Below, piece by piece: positions 24,998 through 32,948 of a DNA stretch of 64,000 bases. The translations under genes and the position numbers were made by a program. The notes beneath the pieces are model-generated. The model saw only the letters and a program-made list of their open reading frames with translations, ran no database searches and was not told where the DNA came from. This DNA is from JALZEG01 sp035942255 (GTDB taxonomy: Bacteria > Actinomycetota > CADDZG01 > WHSQ01). Positions within the stretch are counted from its first letter, which is position 1, and the number at the start of each line of letters is the position of its first letter. Where the stretch lies: contig DASZDG010000079.1 of NCBI GenBank assembly GCA_035942255.1, forward strand, positions 1-64,000. Reading direction: 5' to 3'.

Positions 24998-27114
24998 TCG
25001 CCGCGCTTCTCGTCCCTCTTCTTCCCGCGGCCCCCGTCGTCCGGCGACGGCTCCGGCTCGGGCGTCGCCTCCGCCCCGTCTTTTTCGTCCTTGCCGTCTT
25101 TGCCGTCCTGCGCGTCTTTGCCGTCCGGCGACGGGGAGAGCGACGGCGACGGCAGCGGCGCGGGTGTGGGGGCCGGGCAGTACTCCGTGGGCGCCATCTG
25201 CCGGAGCATCGTCTTCGTCTTCGTCCTCCCGGGACACCACGACGCTGCCAGCAGGCCGGTCTTGACGTCGATCTCGACCTGGACGAGGTCGCTGCGCGGG
25301 AGCCGGAACGGCTTCGGCGGGACGTCCGCGTGCGCGGCCGCCATGAACTGCCGCCAGATCAGCGCCGGGAACGACCCGCCGGTCACGCGGATGCCCCGCA
25401 CCGAGTACATCGGGATGCTGCCTTCGGGATATCCCACCCACACGGCGGCGACGAGGTCGGGCGTGTACCCGACGAACCACGCGTCGACGTAGTCGTTCGT
25501 CGTCCCGGTCTTTCCGGCGGCCGGTCTCCCGAAGCCGGCGGCCTCGCCGGTCCCGCGGTCGATCACGTCCTCGAGCGCGCGCGTGATCAGGTACGCGGTG
25601 CCGGGGGAGACGACGCCGGGCTGTACCTCCTGGTCCGGCCGGAAGAGCTCGCCGCTCGTGGTGCGGACGCTCTTCAACGTCGTCGGCTCGACCGCGGTGC
25701 CCCCGTTGGCGAGCGTCGCGTACGCCGCGGCCATGTCGAGGACGCTCACCTGCGCGGTGCCGAGCACGACCGACGGATACACCGGTAGCGGCGACCGCAC
25801 GCCCATCTGCTTCGCCTGCGAGACGATCGCCGCGGGCCCGAGGTGCAGCGCGAGACGCGCGTAGACGCCGTTCACCGAGTGCACGAGCGCCTCGTCGAGC
25901 GGCATCAGCCCGCTGCCGCCGCCCTCGGCGTTCGTCGGCGCCCACGTCGACCCGTCGGCGAACGTGAACGACCCGCCCGACGACTCGTAGCGCGCGTCGA
26001 ACGGGATCCCCGACTCGAGCGCGGCCGCGGCCGCGATCGGCTTGAACGCGGAGCCCGGCTGGCGTCCGGACCCGCCGCCGGCGCGGCCGAGAGCGAGGTT
26101 GACCTGCGAACGGCTCCAGTCGCGGCCCCCGACCATCGCCACGATCTCGCCGGTCGAGGGGCGCACCGCGACGAGGGCCGCGGCGGGGTCTCCGGGCTCG
26201 CCGAGCACGCCGGCGACGGCAGCCTCGGCGGCGGCCTGCATCGACGGGTCGAGCGTCGTCTCGACGGTCAGGCCGCCCTTGTACAGAGCGCGTGCCCGCT
26301 CGTCCTCGGACGACCCCAGCCGCCGGTCGCGGAGGACCTCCTGGCGCACGGCCTCCACGAAGTACGGATAGCGCGTCTGACGCGGAGGCTGCTCCGGGAC
26401 GACGCCGAGCGGGCGGCGCCGGAGCGCATTCGCGCGGCGGACACCGAGCTTCCCGATCTCGACCATCCGGCCGAGGACGTAGTTGCGCCGTGCGAGCGCG
26501 GCGCGCGGGCGCTCGCGCGGGTCGTACAGCGACGGCGCGCGGATGAGGGCCGCGAGGAGCGCGGACTCCGCGACGTCGAGGCGGCGGACGCCGTGGCCGA
26601 AGTAGCTCTCTGCCGCGGTCGCGACGCCGTACGCCCCGTTGCCGAAGTAGACGGTGTTGAGATACAGCTCGAGGATCTCGGGCTTCGTGTACCGCCGCTC
26701 GACCTCGATCGCGAGCCGCAGCTCCTTCGCTTTGCGCTCGAACGTCCGCGACGGGTTCCGGAAGAACGTGTTCTTCACATACTGCTGCGTGATCGTGCTG
26801 CCTCCTTGCACGGTCTCGCCCGCCGCGGCGTTCGCGAGGGCCGCGCGCGCGATCGCCTTGACGTCGAAGCCGGGGTGCTTGAAGAAGCGCGCGTCCTCCG
26901 CTGCGATCACCGCGCGGACGAGCGAGCGCGGCACGTCGCGCAGCGAGACCAGCTTGCGGTTCTCCTTGTAGAAGCGGGCGAGAACGGTGCCATCCGCCGC
27001 CTTGAACGTCGACCGCAACGCCAGCGGACGCTGCGCGTCGAGGTCGACGGGATCGAGCGAGCAGCCCGCCAGCGCGAGCGAGACGGCTACGGCCGCAACG
27101 CCGGCGCGCCGCAC
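24994..27114 (-). CDS. Class A penicillin-binding protein (glycosyltransferase/transpeptidase)
   Basis: 706 aa. The N-terminus ends with lipobox LAGC, unusual for a PBP, which normally uses an uncleaved anchor. GT51 domain: IAAEDARFFKHPGFD (catalytic Glu about 75), GGSTITQQYVKN and KAKELRLAIEVE. Transpeptidase: SAFK (Ser about 355), SVN (about 413) and KTGTT (about 534). The C-terminus is a Pro/Ser-rich linker and Lys-Asp-Gly repeats. It polymerises and cross-links peptidoglycan. The GTG start overlaps the stop of the SigB-type sigma gene, so expression follows that stress operon. Confidence 0.94.
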   Translation of the reverse strand: MRRAGVAAVAVSLALAGCSLDPVDLDAQRPLALRSTFKAADGTVLARFYKENRKLVSLRDVPRSLVRAVIAAEDARFFKHPGFDVKAIARAALANAAAGETVQGGSTITQQYVKNTFFRNPSRTFERKAKELRLAIEVERRYTKPEILELYLNTVYFGNGAYGVATAAESYFGHGVRRLDVAESALLAALIRAPSLYDPRERPRAALARRNYVLGRMVEIGKLGVRRANALRRRPLGVVPEQPPRQTRYPYFVEAVRQEVLRDRRLGSSEDERARALYKGGLTVETTLDPSMQAAAEAAVAGVLGEPGDPAAALVAVRPSTGEIVAMVGGRDWSRSQVNLALGRAGGGSGRQPGSAFKPIAAAAALESGIPFDARYESSGGSFTFADGSTWAPTNAEGGGSGLMPLDEALVHSVNGVYARLALHLGPAAIVSQAKQMGVRSPLPVYPSVVLGTAQVSVLDMAAAYATLANGGTAVEPTTLKSVRTTSGELFRPDQEVQPGVVSPGTAYLITRALEDVIDRGTGEAAGFGRPAAGKTGTTNDYVDAWFVGYTPDLVAAVWVGYPEGSIPMYSVRGIRVTGGSFPALIWRQFMAAAHADVPPKPFRLPRSDLVQVEIDVKTGLLAASWCPGRTKTKTMLRQMAPTEYCPAPTPAPLPSPSLSPSPDGKDAQDGKDGKDEKDGAEATPEPEPSPDDGGRGKKRDEKRGD

Positions 27115-27884
27115 TACGTGTCCTCTAGCGCCTCGCGCAGCTGGCCGAGGGTCCGGTTCAGCAGACGGGAGACGTGCATCTGCGAGATGCCGAGCCGGTC
27201 TGCGATCTCGGACTGCGTCATGCCCTTGAAGAAGCGGAGGTACAGGATGCGGCGCTCGCGTTCGGGGAGCTTCGCCATCTCCGGCGCAAGCGACGCGCGG
27301 TACTCGAGGTTCTCGAGGTGCTCGTCCTCGGCCCCCAGCTGGTCAGCGAACGTCGTGGACCCGCCCTCGTCGGTGTCGATCGGCGCGTCGAGCGAGGTGA
27401 AGTTGTAGGCCTGCGCGACCTCGAGCCCCTCGAGGACTGCCTCCTCGGTCGTCCCCGCGGCCTTGGCGATCTCGGCGACGGTGGGGGCGCGGCCGAGGTC
27501 GTGGCCGAGGTGGCCGACGACCTTGCTGAGCTCGAGGTGCAGCTCCTGCAGGCGGCGCGGCACCCGGACGGCCCATCCCTTGTCGCGGAAGTGCCGCTTG
27601 AGCTCCCCGACGATCGTCGGGGTGGCGTAGGTCGAGAACTCGACCTCGCGGTCGAGCTCGAACCGCTCTATCGCCTTCAGCAATCCGATCGTCCCCACCT
27701 GCACCAGGTCCTCCAGAGGCTCTCCTCTGTTACGGAATCGGCGCGCCAGGAACTCCACTAAACCGATGTGCTGGTTGACGAGCTGGTCCTTGGCCTCCGC
27801 CTGCTCCTCCGGCGTCGCCGCGGAGTGGTACGCGCGGAAGAGCTCCCGGACCTCTTCCTTGCCGAGGGTGGCGCGCTCGTTCAT
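27114..27884 (-). CDS. SigB/SigF-type general stress or developmental sigma factor
   Basis: 256 aa with regions 2 (LVQVGTIGLLKAIERFELDR, then FSTYATPTIVGELKRHFRD), 3 (RAPTVAEIAKAAGTTEEAV) and 4 (MTQSEIADRLGISQMHVSRL), as in the SigB/SigF/SigG family. The gene immediately upstream encodes an RsbW-like protein and overlaps by 4 bp, the standard partner-switch arrangement. It lies directly before the PBP gene. No RsbV is in the window. Confidence 0.94.
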   Translation of the reverse strand: MNERATLGKEEVRELFRAYHSAATPEEQAEAKDQLVNQHIGLVEFLARRFRNRGEPLEDLVQVGTIGLLKAIERFELDREVEFSTYATPTIVGELKRHFRDKGWAVRVPRRLQELHLELSKVVGHLGHDLGRAPTVAEIAKAAGTTEEAVLEGLEVAQAYNFTSLDAPIDTDEGGSTTFADQLGAEDEHLENLEYRASLAPEMAKLPERERRILYLRFFKGMTQSEIADRLGISQMHVSRLLNRTLGQLREALEDT

Positions 27885-28279
27885 TCGCTGGCCGCGAGCT
27901 GCTTGCTCTTGGTCAGGGTGAACGTGGGGACGCCGTCTGCCTGCGACAGGGTCGCCGAGTCGGCGACGGTCTCGAGGATCATCTTGGAGAAGTCGCTGAG
28001 GTCGGTCCGGATCCGGTCGTCCGGAGGGAACCTCCCGGAGCCCGTGATCGTGATCGACGAGCCGTCGATGCGGAACGCGATCTCCATGGACCCCGCCCTG
28101 CCCTGGGCGCCGGTCAGGTACGCGGACAGCTCGTCGACCCCGATCTTGAGGTCCTCGATCTCGTCGATCGTGAACGCGAGGCGCGACGCGAGCCCGGCCG
28201 CGACGAGGCGCAGGACCTGCAGGTAGGACGGCGTCGCCGGGATCACCATCCGGACGGTCTCGACGGTAGAGGGGTCCAA
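27881..28279 (-). CDS. RsbW-like anti-sigma/HATPase protein
   Basis: 132 aa from a TTG start (28279); an internal ATG at VRMVIPATP is an alternative. TIDEIEDLKIGVDELSAYL corresponds to the N-box helix of RsbW/SpoIIAB, but the metal-binding Asn of the box is replaced by Tyr and the Gly-rich ATP lid is weak. It probably binds the SigB-type factor encoded next, while kinase activity on an RsbV partner is doubtful. Its start is only 4 bp after the Ku stop. Confidence 0.75.
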   Translation of the reverse strand: MDPSTVETVRMVIPATPSYLQVLRLVAAGLASRLAFTIDEIEDLKIGVDELSAYLTGAQGRAGSMEIAFRIDGSSITITGSGRFPPDDRIRTDLSDFSKMILETVADSATLSQADGVPTFTLTKSKQLAASE

Positions 28280-28283
28280 GGCG

Positions 28284-29114
28284 CTACGAGGCCGATGCCT
28301 TGGGCTTTGCCGTCTTCTTCTTCTCGGGCGCCTGCTCCTTCGCCTTCTTCGCGGCCTCGACCGAGGCCTTCAGCGCCTCCATCAGGTCGACGACCTTCGT
28401 CGGCTCCTCGTCCGGCTCGGCGGCCACGGATATCTCGGCCCCCGCGACCTTCTTCTCGACCATCTCCTCGAGGGCCGCGCGGTACTCGTCGCGGAACGCC
28501 TCCGGCTCCCAGCCGCTCGAGAGCTGCTGGATGAGCTGGCGGGCCATCTTCACCTCGGTATCCCGGACCTCGACCTTCTTGTCCAGCTCCTCGAACTCGG
28601 GCTGGCGGATCTCGTCGGGCCAGTGCATCGTCTCGAGCACGAAGATGTCGTCCTTCAGGCGGATCGTCGCGAGGTGCTCCTTGTCCCGCAGGGCGACCTT
28701 CGCGACCCCGACCTGTCCCTCCGCCTGGAGGGCGTCGGCGAGCAGCCGGTAGGCCTTCACGCCGGTGGCCTCGGGGCCCACGTAGTAGGTCTTGTTGAAG
28801 TAGATCGGGTCGATGTCCTCGAGCGGGACAAACGCGACGACGTCGATCGCCTTGATCGAGTCCACGTCCAGGGCGTCGAGCTCGTCGTCCGTGAACGTCA
28901 CGTACTGGTCCTTCGCGAACTCGTAGCCCTTGACGATGTCGTCCCAGCCGACCTCTTTGCCGCACTTCGCGCACTCGCGCTTGTACTTGATGCGGCCCTT
29001 GTCCTCCGCGTGGAGCATGTTGAACTTGAGGCTCTTCTCCTGGACGGCCGAGTACAGCCGCACCGGGATGCTGATGAGCCCGAAGGTGATGGCGCCTTTC
29101 CAGAGGGTCTTCAC
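28284..29114 (-). CDS. ku: Ku DNA end-binding protein, copy 1
   Basis: 276 aa from the GTG at 29114. LWKGAITFGLISIPVRLYSA is the bacterial Ku opening; the body has RECAKCGKEVGWDDIVKGYE (with a CxxC) and HLATIRLKDDIFVLETMHWPDE. The C-terminus is Lys/Ala/Glu-rich and probably binds DNA or LigD. Bacterial Ku forms a homodimeric ring for non-homologous end joining. It heads a same-strand chain with RsbW, sigma and PBP. A second Ku is at 45545-46507; no LigD is in the window. Confidence 0.95.
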   Translation of the reverse strand: MKTLWKGAITFGLISIPVRLYSAVQEKSLKFNMLHAEDKGRIKYKRECAKCGKEVGWDDIVKGYEFAKDQYVTFTDDELDALDVDSIKAIDVVAFVPLEDIDPIYFNKTYYVGPEATGVKAYRLLADALQAEGQVGVAKVALRDKEHLATIRLKDDIFVLETMHWPDEIRQPEFEELDKKVEVRDTEVKMARQLIQQLSSGWEPEAFRDEYRAALEEMVEKKVAGAEISVAAEPDEEPTKVVDLMEALKASVEAAKKAKEQAPEKKKTAKPKASAS

Positions 29115-29262
29115 GAGGGGAATCCTAAGCGACCCCGCCGCTTGGAAGACTGAACGCGCAATGTAGTGGGTACAGGGAGGGTAACGACGCTCCGCGTCGA
29201 ACAACCCAATCTGAGGGGGGCGACGTGCCCCGGCGGTGCTATCTAGACGTGGAGGAACGAAG

Positions 29263-29745
29263 GTGAGCGACTACGCGAAGTCCCTGGGTGAGAGCCTGAG
29301 GCGTATCAGGGTTCAGAAGGGGATGTCGCTGCAGGACGTGCAGCAGGCGTCCGAGGGCAAGTGGAAGGCGGCAGTCGTGGGCGCGTACGAGCGGGGAGAC
29401 CGCAACGTCACCGTCGCCCGCCTCTCCGAGCTCGCCTCGTTCTACGGCGTACCCGTGTCCGAGCTCCTCCCCGACGACGGGGGCCCCGTGGCCCCGGGCC
29501 GGGTCGAGACGAGGCGCCGCGTAGTGCTGGACCTCGAGGGCCTTCAGGGCGTGCCGGAGTCCGAGAGGGACCCGCTGTCCCGCTTCACGACCGCGATCCA
29601 GATCCAGCGCGGCGACTTCAACGGCCGTGTGCTCACGATCCGCGAGGACGACCTCATGGCCCTGGCGCTCCTGTACCAGACGACGTCGGACGAGCTGTCC
29701 CGGCGCCTGGGCGAGTGGGGCCTCCTTTCGGCAAACGGGGCGTAG
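29263..29745 (+). CDS. bldD: BldD-like XRE regulator with cyclic-di-GMP signature
   Basis: 160 aa from GTG 29263 (GGAGG 7-8 bp upstream). The N-terminal HTH (SLGESLRRIRVQKGMSLQDV, then GAYERGDRNVTVARL) and the C-terminal block match Streptomyces BldD over the full length. The cyclic-di-GMP motif RGD-x8-RQDD appears as RGD (116-118) and REDD (127-130), one Gln to Glu change. In Streptomyces, BldD dimerised by tetrameric cyclic-di-GMP represses sporulation genes. Divergent from the Ku operon over a 148-bp gap. Confidence 0.9.
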   Translation: MSDYAKSLGESLRRIRVQKGMSLQDVQQASEGKWKAAVVGAYERGDRNVTVARLSELASFYGVPVSELLPDDGGPVAPGRVETRRRVVLDLEGLQGVPESERDPLSRFTTAIQIQRGDFNGRVLTIREDDLMALALLYQTTSDELSRRLGEWGLLSANGA

Positions 29746-29772
29746 GGCTCAGTAGAAGGCCCTCCTTTCCGC

Positions 29773-30123
29773 TCAGCCGGCGATCACCGCTACGGCGATC
29801 ACGACCAGCAACCCCCAGTACGTCGCCGTGAACGCGTAGTCGACGCCACGCGGCCTCATCGGGATCAGCACCGCCAGCACCCAGAGCGGCATCACGACGA
29901 CCCCGAACAGCAGCGCGTAGGCGAGCGCGCCCCACCGCGGCCACCCCGCCCCCAGCGCGAGCGCGGCGGCAAGGACGGTCAAGAGCACGCCCAGGATCGC
30001 CTGCCCCAGGACGTCGGCCTTCGGCCCGCCCTTGCGGTAGCGGTAGACGCGGTAGCCGAACCCCGTGGCCGCGTTGACCAGCAGGGCCGCCACCAGCACG
30101 CCGCGCCATGTGTCGGACTCCAT
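29773..30123 (-). CDS. Small membrane protein, about 4 helices
   Basis: 116 aa, about four hydrophobic segments joined by short basic loops (YRVYRYRKGGPKAD, PMRPRGVDYAFT). No family motif was recognised. It lies between the 3' end of the BldD-like gene and the divergent DUF3105 gene. Function unknown. Confidence 0.75.
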   Translation of the reverse strand: MESDTWRGVLVAALLVNAATGFGYRVYRYRKGGPKADVLGQAILGVLLTVLAAALALGAGWPRWGALAYALLFGVVVMPLWVLAVLIPMRPRGVDYAFTATYWGLLVVIAVAVIAG

Positions 30124-30176
30124 CGCGCAGTCAAGATAGCCTCCGGGAAAACCGCGGTCTCCCGGACGGATTGAGG

Positions 30177-30965
30177 ATGGCGAAGAAGAAGAAAAAGAAC
30201 AGGCCCCCCGACTTCGACCCGAACCAGCGGAAGCGGGAGCGGATCGAGGCGCGGCGCCAGGCGAAGGCGGAGGAGCTCGAGCGCCGCCGGAAGGCGGCGC
30301 GGCGCGAACGCCTCGTGCGCCGCGTCGGTCTTGTCGTCCTGCTCGTGCTCGCCTTCTGGTTCCTGTTCATCCGCGGCGGCCCCCCCGACGCGATCGCAGG
30401 CCACGAGATCGAGCACTACTCGACGAGCAACGGCAACCCCGACCACGTCGACTTCGACGTGACCTACGACATGAGCCCGCCCGTCTCGGGGCAGCACCGG
30501 GTCCAGAGCGCGCCCTGCGGCACGCACGGCACGCCTGTCGAGGACGAGCTCTTCGTGCACACGCTCGAGCACGGCGTCGTGGCCATCGTCTACGACCCGT
30601 CGCTCCCCATCGACGACATCCGTCAGATCGAGGAGATCGTCGGCAGCTACCCCTCGTACACGCTCGCGGCACCGTACGCGGCCGAGATGGATACGCCGAT
30701 CGCGGTCGTCGCGTGGGCGCACATCATGCGCCTGGATGAGGTCGACGGGACCGCGATCCGCGAGTTCATCGACGTGTTCCGACAGGGAGGCGACGCCCCC
30801 GAGGCCGGTGACGTGCCGTGTCCGAACGACGCGGAGGACGAGTTCCAGCCGGCGAGCCCGGCCCCCGACGCCAGCCCCGGCGCGAGCCCCGCTCCCGAGG
30901 CCTCGCCGCCTGCGGAATCGCCCCCGCCCGACCGCGGCGACGACGAGGAGACCCCGGCGCCGTAG
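30177..30965 (+). CDS. DUF3105 family membrane-anchored protein
   Basis: 262 aa. A Lys-rich cytoplasmic start and charged helix lead into one transmembrane helix (about residues 43-63), then an extracytoplasmic DUF3105 domain with VSGQHRVQSAPCGTHGTPV and VHTLEHGVVAIVYDP. The C-terminal 40 residues are a Pro/Ala/Ser-rich tail (PASPAPDASPGASPAPEA). The family is common in actinobacteria and of unknown function. A strong terminator follows at 30991. Confidence 0.9.
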   Translation: MAKKKKKNRPPDFDPNQRKRERIEARRQAKAEELERRRKAARRERLVRRVGLVVLLVLAFWFLFIRGGPPDAIAGHEIEHYSTSNGNPDHVDFDVTYDMSPPVSGQHRVQSAPCGTHGTPVEDELFVHTLEHGVVAIVYDPSLPIDDIRQIEEIVGSYPSYTLAAPYAAEMDTPIAVVAWAHIMRLDEVDGTAIREFIDVFRQGGDAPEAGDVPCPNDAEDEFQPASPAPDASPGASPAPEASPPAESPPPDRGDDEETPAP

Positions 30966-30990
30966 CCCGTCGGGCCGGCCAGCGACGCGA

Positions 30991-31021
30991 AAAGGGACCG
31001 GGCGTGATACCCGGTCCCTTT
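30991..31021. terminator. Bidirectional intrinsic terminator
   Basis: AAAGGGACCGGG and CCCGGTCCCTTT form a perfect 12-bp stem with a 7-base loop. It sits between the convergent DUF3105 gene and the small secreted protein gene at 31040. On the minus strand the stem ends in CCCTTTT, a proper U-run. Confidence 0.85.
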
Positions 31022-31039
31022 CTCTGTCGCCGTTCCGCC

Positions 31040-31318
31040 CTAGGGGCAGTCGTTCCAGACGGTGCACCGCAGGACGTCGATGACCCCGTCCGCCTCGGTC
31101 GAGGCGACCTCGACGACGTCGTCGGCCGTCTGCGTGACCGTGACGTAGACGTTCCCCACCAGCGTCAGGGTCCCGTAGTAGTACTGCTCGCACACGTCCG
31201 GCGGCAGCATGACCTCGCACGGCGGCGCCGCCTCGGCTGCCGACGCCGCCGGAGCCATCAGGCCCGTGGCCGCGACGATCAGGCACGCCGTCGCGACCCT
31301 CAGCCCTCGGTTGCGCAT
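31040..31318 (-). CDS. Small secreted Cys-patterned protein 1
   Basis: 92 aa with a clear signal peptide (basic start, hydrophobic core, APAASA cleavage region). The mature part is about 65 aa and carries Cys pairs CEVMLPPDVC (C-x8-C) and CTVWNDC (C-x5-C) separated by a beta-like stretch. The same pattern is found in the next two genes, so this is one of three tandem paralogues. GGAG precedes the ATG. No known family recognised. Confidence 0.8.
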   Translation of the reverse strand: MRNRGLRVATACLIVAATGLMAPAASAAEAAPPCEVMLPPDVCEQYYYGTLTLVGNVYVTVTQTADDVVEVASTEADGVIDVLRCTVWNDCP

Positions 31319-31334
31319 CGTCGTCTCCGGGTGC

Positions 31335-31625
31335 CTAGAACGGCGGGCAGGTGCCCTGGGCCGTGCACTTCACCAGGTTGTAGACCGCGTCCGTGACGAC
31401 GAACACGCGATCGATCGTCTCGTTGACGATCGGGACCACGCGGTTGGCCGTGTCGACGACGAACGTGACGGTGTCGCCGAGCTGGGCGCACAACGACGGC
31501 GGCAGGACCGCCTCGCACGGGATCGTCTCGACCGTCGTCTCCGACGCCGACGCCGCCGGAGCGAACATGCCCGTCGCGCCGATCACCAAGCTCGTTGCTG
31601 CGAGCCGAAGCCCCCACTTACGCAT
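31335..31625 (-). CDS. Small secreted Cys-patterned protein 2
   Basis: 96 aa, paralogue of the 31040 protein. The signal peptide ends near APAASA, followed by CEAVLPPSLC (C-x8-C) and CTAQGTC (C-x5-C) around a Val/Thr-rich amphipathic middle. GGAGG lies 8 bp before the ATG at 31625. Middle of three tandem same-strand paralogues. Two disulfides are likely outside the cell. Confidence 0.8.
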   Translation of the reverse strand: MRKWGLRLAATSLVIGATGMFAPAASASETTVETIPCEAVLPPSLCAQLGDTVTFVVDTANRVVPIVNETIDRVFVVTDAVYNLVKCTAQGTCPPF

Positions 31626-31675
31626 CTGTTGCCTCCTTCGTGTCGTCCGCCTGAACCCTTGATGCCTCCTCGGAG

Positions 31676-31951
31676 CTACGAGCACTCCTCCAGCACGGTG
31701 CACCTCACCGTGTAGTACGCGTTGTTGACCTCGGCGATCACCTTGTCGCCCCAGAAGAGCGCGTAGTCCGTCGCGGCCTCCGCCTCGTACACGACGTGAT
31801 CGACCTGCCGCCTGACCATGTCGCAGATCGCCTCGATCGCGGGTCCGCACTCCGATTCCGACGCCTGCGCCGGGCTCGCCCCGACAGCGGCAAGCGCCGC
31901 CACCGCCGCGCCCACCACAAGAACCCTCTTCGATGCTCCGCCCTTGCCCAT
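31676..31951 (-). CDS. Small secreted Cys-patterned protein 3
   Basis: 91 aa from the ATG at 31951 (GGGGGA upstream); a longer in-frame start at 32014 would break the signal peptide. Signal peptide VLVVGAAVAALAAVGASPAQA, then CGPAIEAIC (C-x7-C) and CTVLEEC (C-x5-C). It is first of the three tandem paralogues in transcription order and the most diverged, with an acidic middle (VYEAEAATDYALFWGD). Confidence 0.78.
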   Translation of the reverse strand: MGKGGASKRVLVVGAAVAALAAVGASPAQASESECGPAIEAICDMVRRQVDHVVYEAEAATDYALFWGDKVIAEVNNAYYTVRCTVLEECS

Positions 31952-32051
31952 GCATCCCCCTTCTTCGTTGAAGGCCGCCAATAAGGGCCGGGAAGTTACC
32001 GGCAATTCGGGCAAACGTCAACGTTTCCGTAACGACGAAGACCGGACGCGA

Positions 32052-32077
32052 AGAGACCGGGCCGAAGCCCGGTCTCT
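32052..32077. terminator. Hairpin terminator after the secreted Lys-rich protein gene
   Basis: AGAGACCGGGC and GCCCGGTCTCT form an 11-bp perfect stem with loop CGAA, 25 bp beyond the stop of the gene at 32102-32734 (read leftward). The following U-run is poor, so efficiency is uncertain. Confidence 0.6.
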
Positions 32078-32101
32078 CTAGAAGCCGATGATCGTTTTCG
32101 C

Positions 32102-32734
32102 TTAGCCCTCGGGCGTGTACTGCGCCTCGCCGAGCCAGAGCTTCAGCGTGGTGTCCTCGCCGATCGTCGTCGAGCTGACGATGTCGACGAGGTAGCCGAC
32201 GCAGTCGGCGCTGGTGAGGCCGTTGATGTTCTCGGCGCCGATCTCGGTCTGGCCGCCGTGGCCCGTGCCGTCGAAGCCGAAAGCCGTCACGAACGGCGAG
32301 ACGCCCGCCGAGTACGCGATGCCGACGCCGTCGTTACCGCGGAAGTAGAGGTCGTAATCCCACTGGTCGCTGAACTCGAGCCTGCCGTAGAGGCCGATCT
32401 CGGGGTTCGCGCTGTCGACCTGGACGTTGGCGAACGCGTGGCTGACGGGGTTGTCCTCGGAGACGTTGTCCGGAGTCTGGGGGCTGGACGACCCGAAGCC
32501 CATCTCGGTCGGGACCGTGAGGACCAGCGGCGCCTCGGCGGTGTGCTCGTCCGTCACGACGTTCACGGGGAGCTCCGCGCCCCACTCGGACGGCGTGTAC
32601 GCGGCGCAGCCTGCGGGAACCGGAGGCTTCTTCTTCTTTTTCTTCGCGTCGGCCGGGCCGGCGACGAACGCGCCGAGGATCAGTGCTGCCGACGCGACTA
32701 CGGACAGCGTCCTGATCGTCTTGTGGGATCTCAT
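32102..32734 (-). CDS. Secreted protein with Lys-rich mature N-terminus
   Basis: 210 aa. The signal peptide ends near AGPADA and is followed by six consecutive Lys and PPVPAGCAAYTPSEWGAELP. The remaining 150 residues look like a beta-sandwich (EIGLYGRLEFSDQWDYDLYF). Two Cys are present. The start follows GGGAGG. Not recognised as a known family. Divergent from the L,D-transpeptidase gene over a 214-bp gap with no further gene. Confidence 0.78.
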   Translation of the reverse strand: MRSHKTIRTLSVVASAALILGAFVAGPADAKKKKKKPPVPAGCAAYTPSEWGAELPVNVVTDEHTAEAPLVLTVPTEMGFGSSSPQTPDNVSEDNPVSHAFANVQVDSANPEIGLYGRLEFSDQWDYDLYFRGNDGVGIAYSAGVSPFVTAFGFDGTGHGGQTEIGAENINGLTSADCVGYLVDIVSSTTIGEDTTLKLWLGEAQYTPEG

Positions 32735-32948
32735 GCTGGATCTACCTCCCTGGGTCGAGGCCCGCCAGGCCTGGTGTGCCCGCTCGTGTAGGGGTGATTC
32801 GGCACCGGGGCGGCATTCCCTCCCGTTTCGGACGAAAGGTCTCGAGCGTCTCTCCGGCTCGAATATCGCCGGGCCGGTAGACTCCGCCGGTCGCTTTTCC
32901 CGTTCCCGCCGCCCGGCGCGGCCCTCACGATCACGGTGGTGCTCCAGC

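Noticed and set aside
29171..29184. BldD box upstream of bldD
   Set aside because: Only one half-site (AGGGTAA) fits; the other half does not match the palindrome.
32735..32948. Possible ydaO-type (cyclic-di-AMP) riboswitch, because AGGGGTGATTC appears before the wall enzyme gene
   Set aside because: Other conserved blocks of that riboswitch are absent and the piece lies far from the start.
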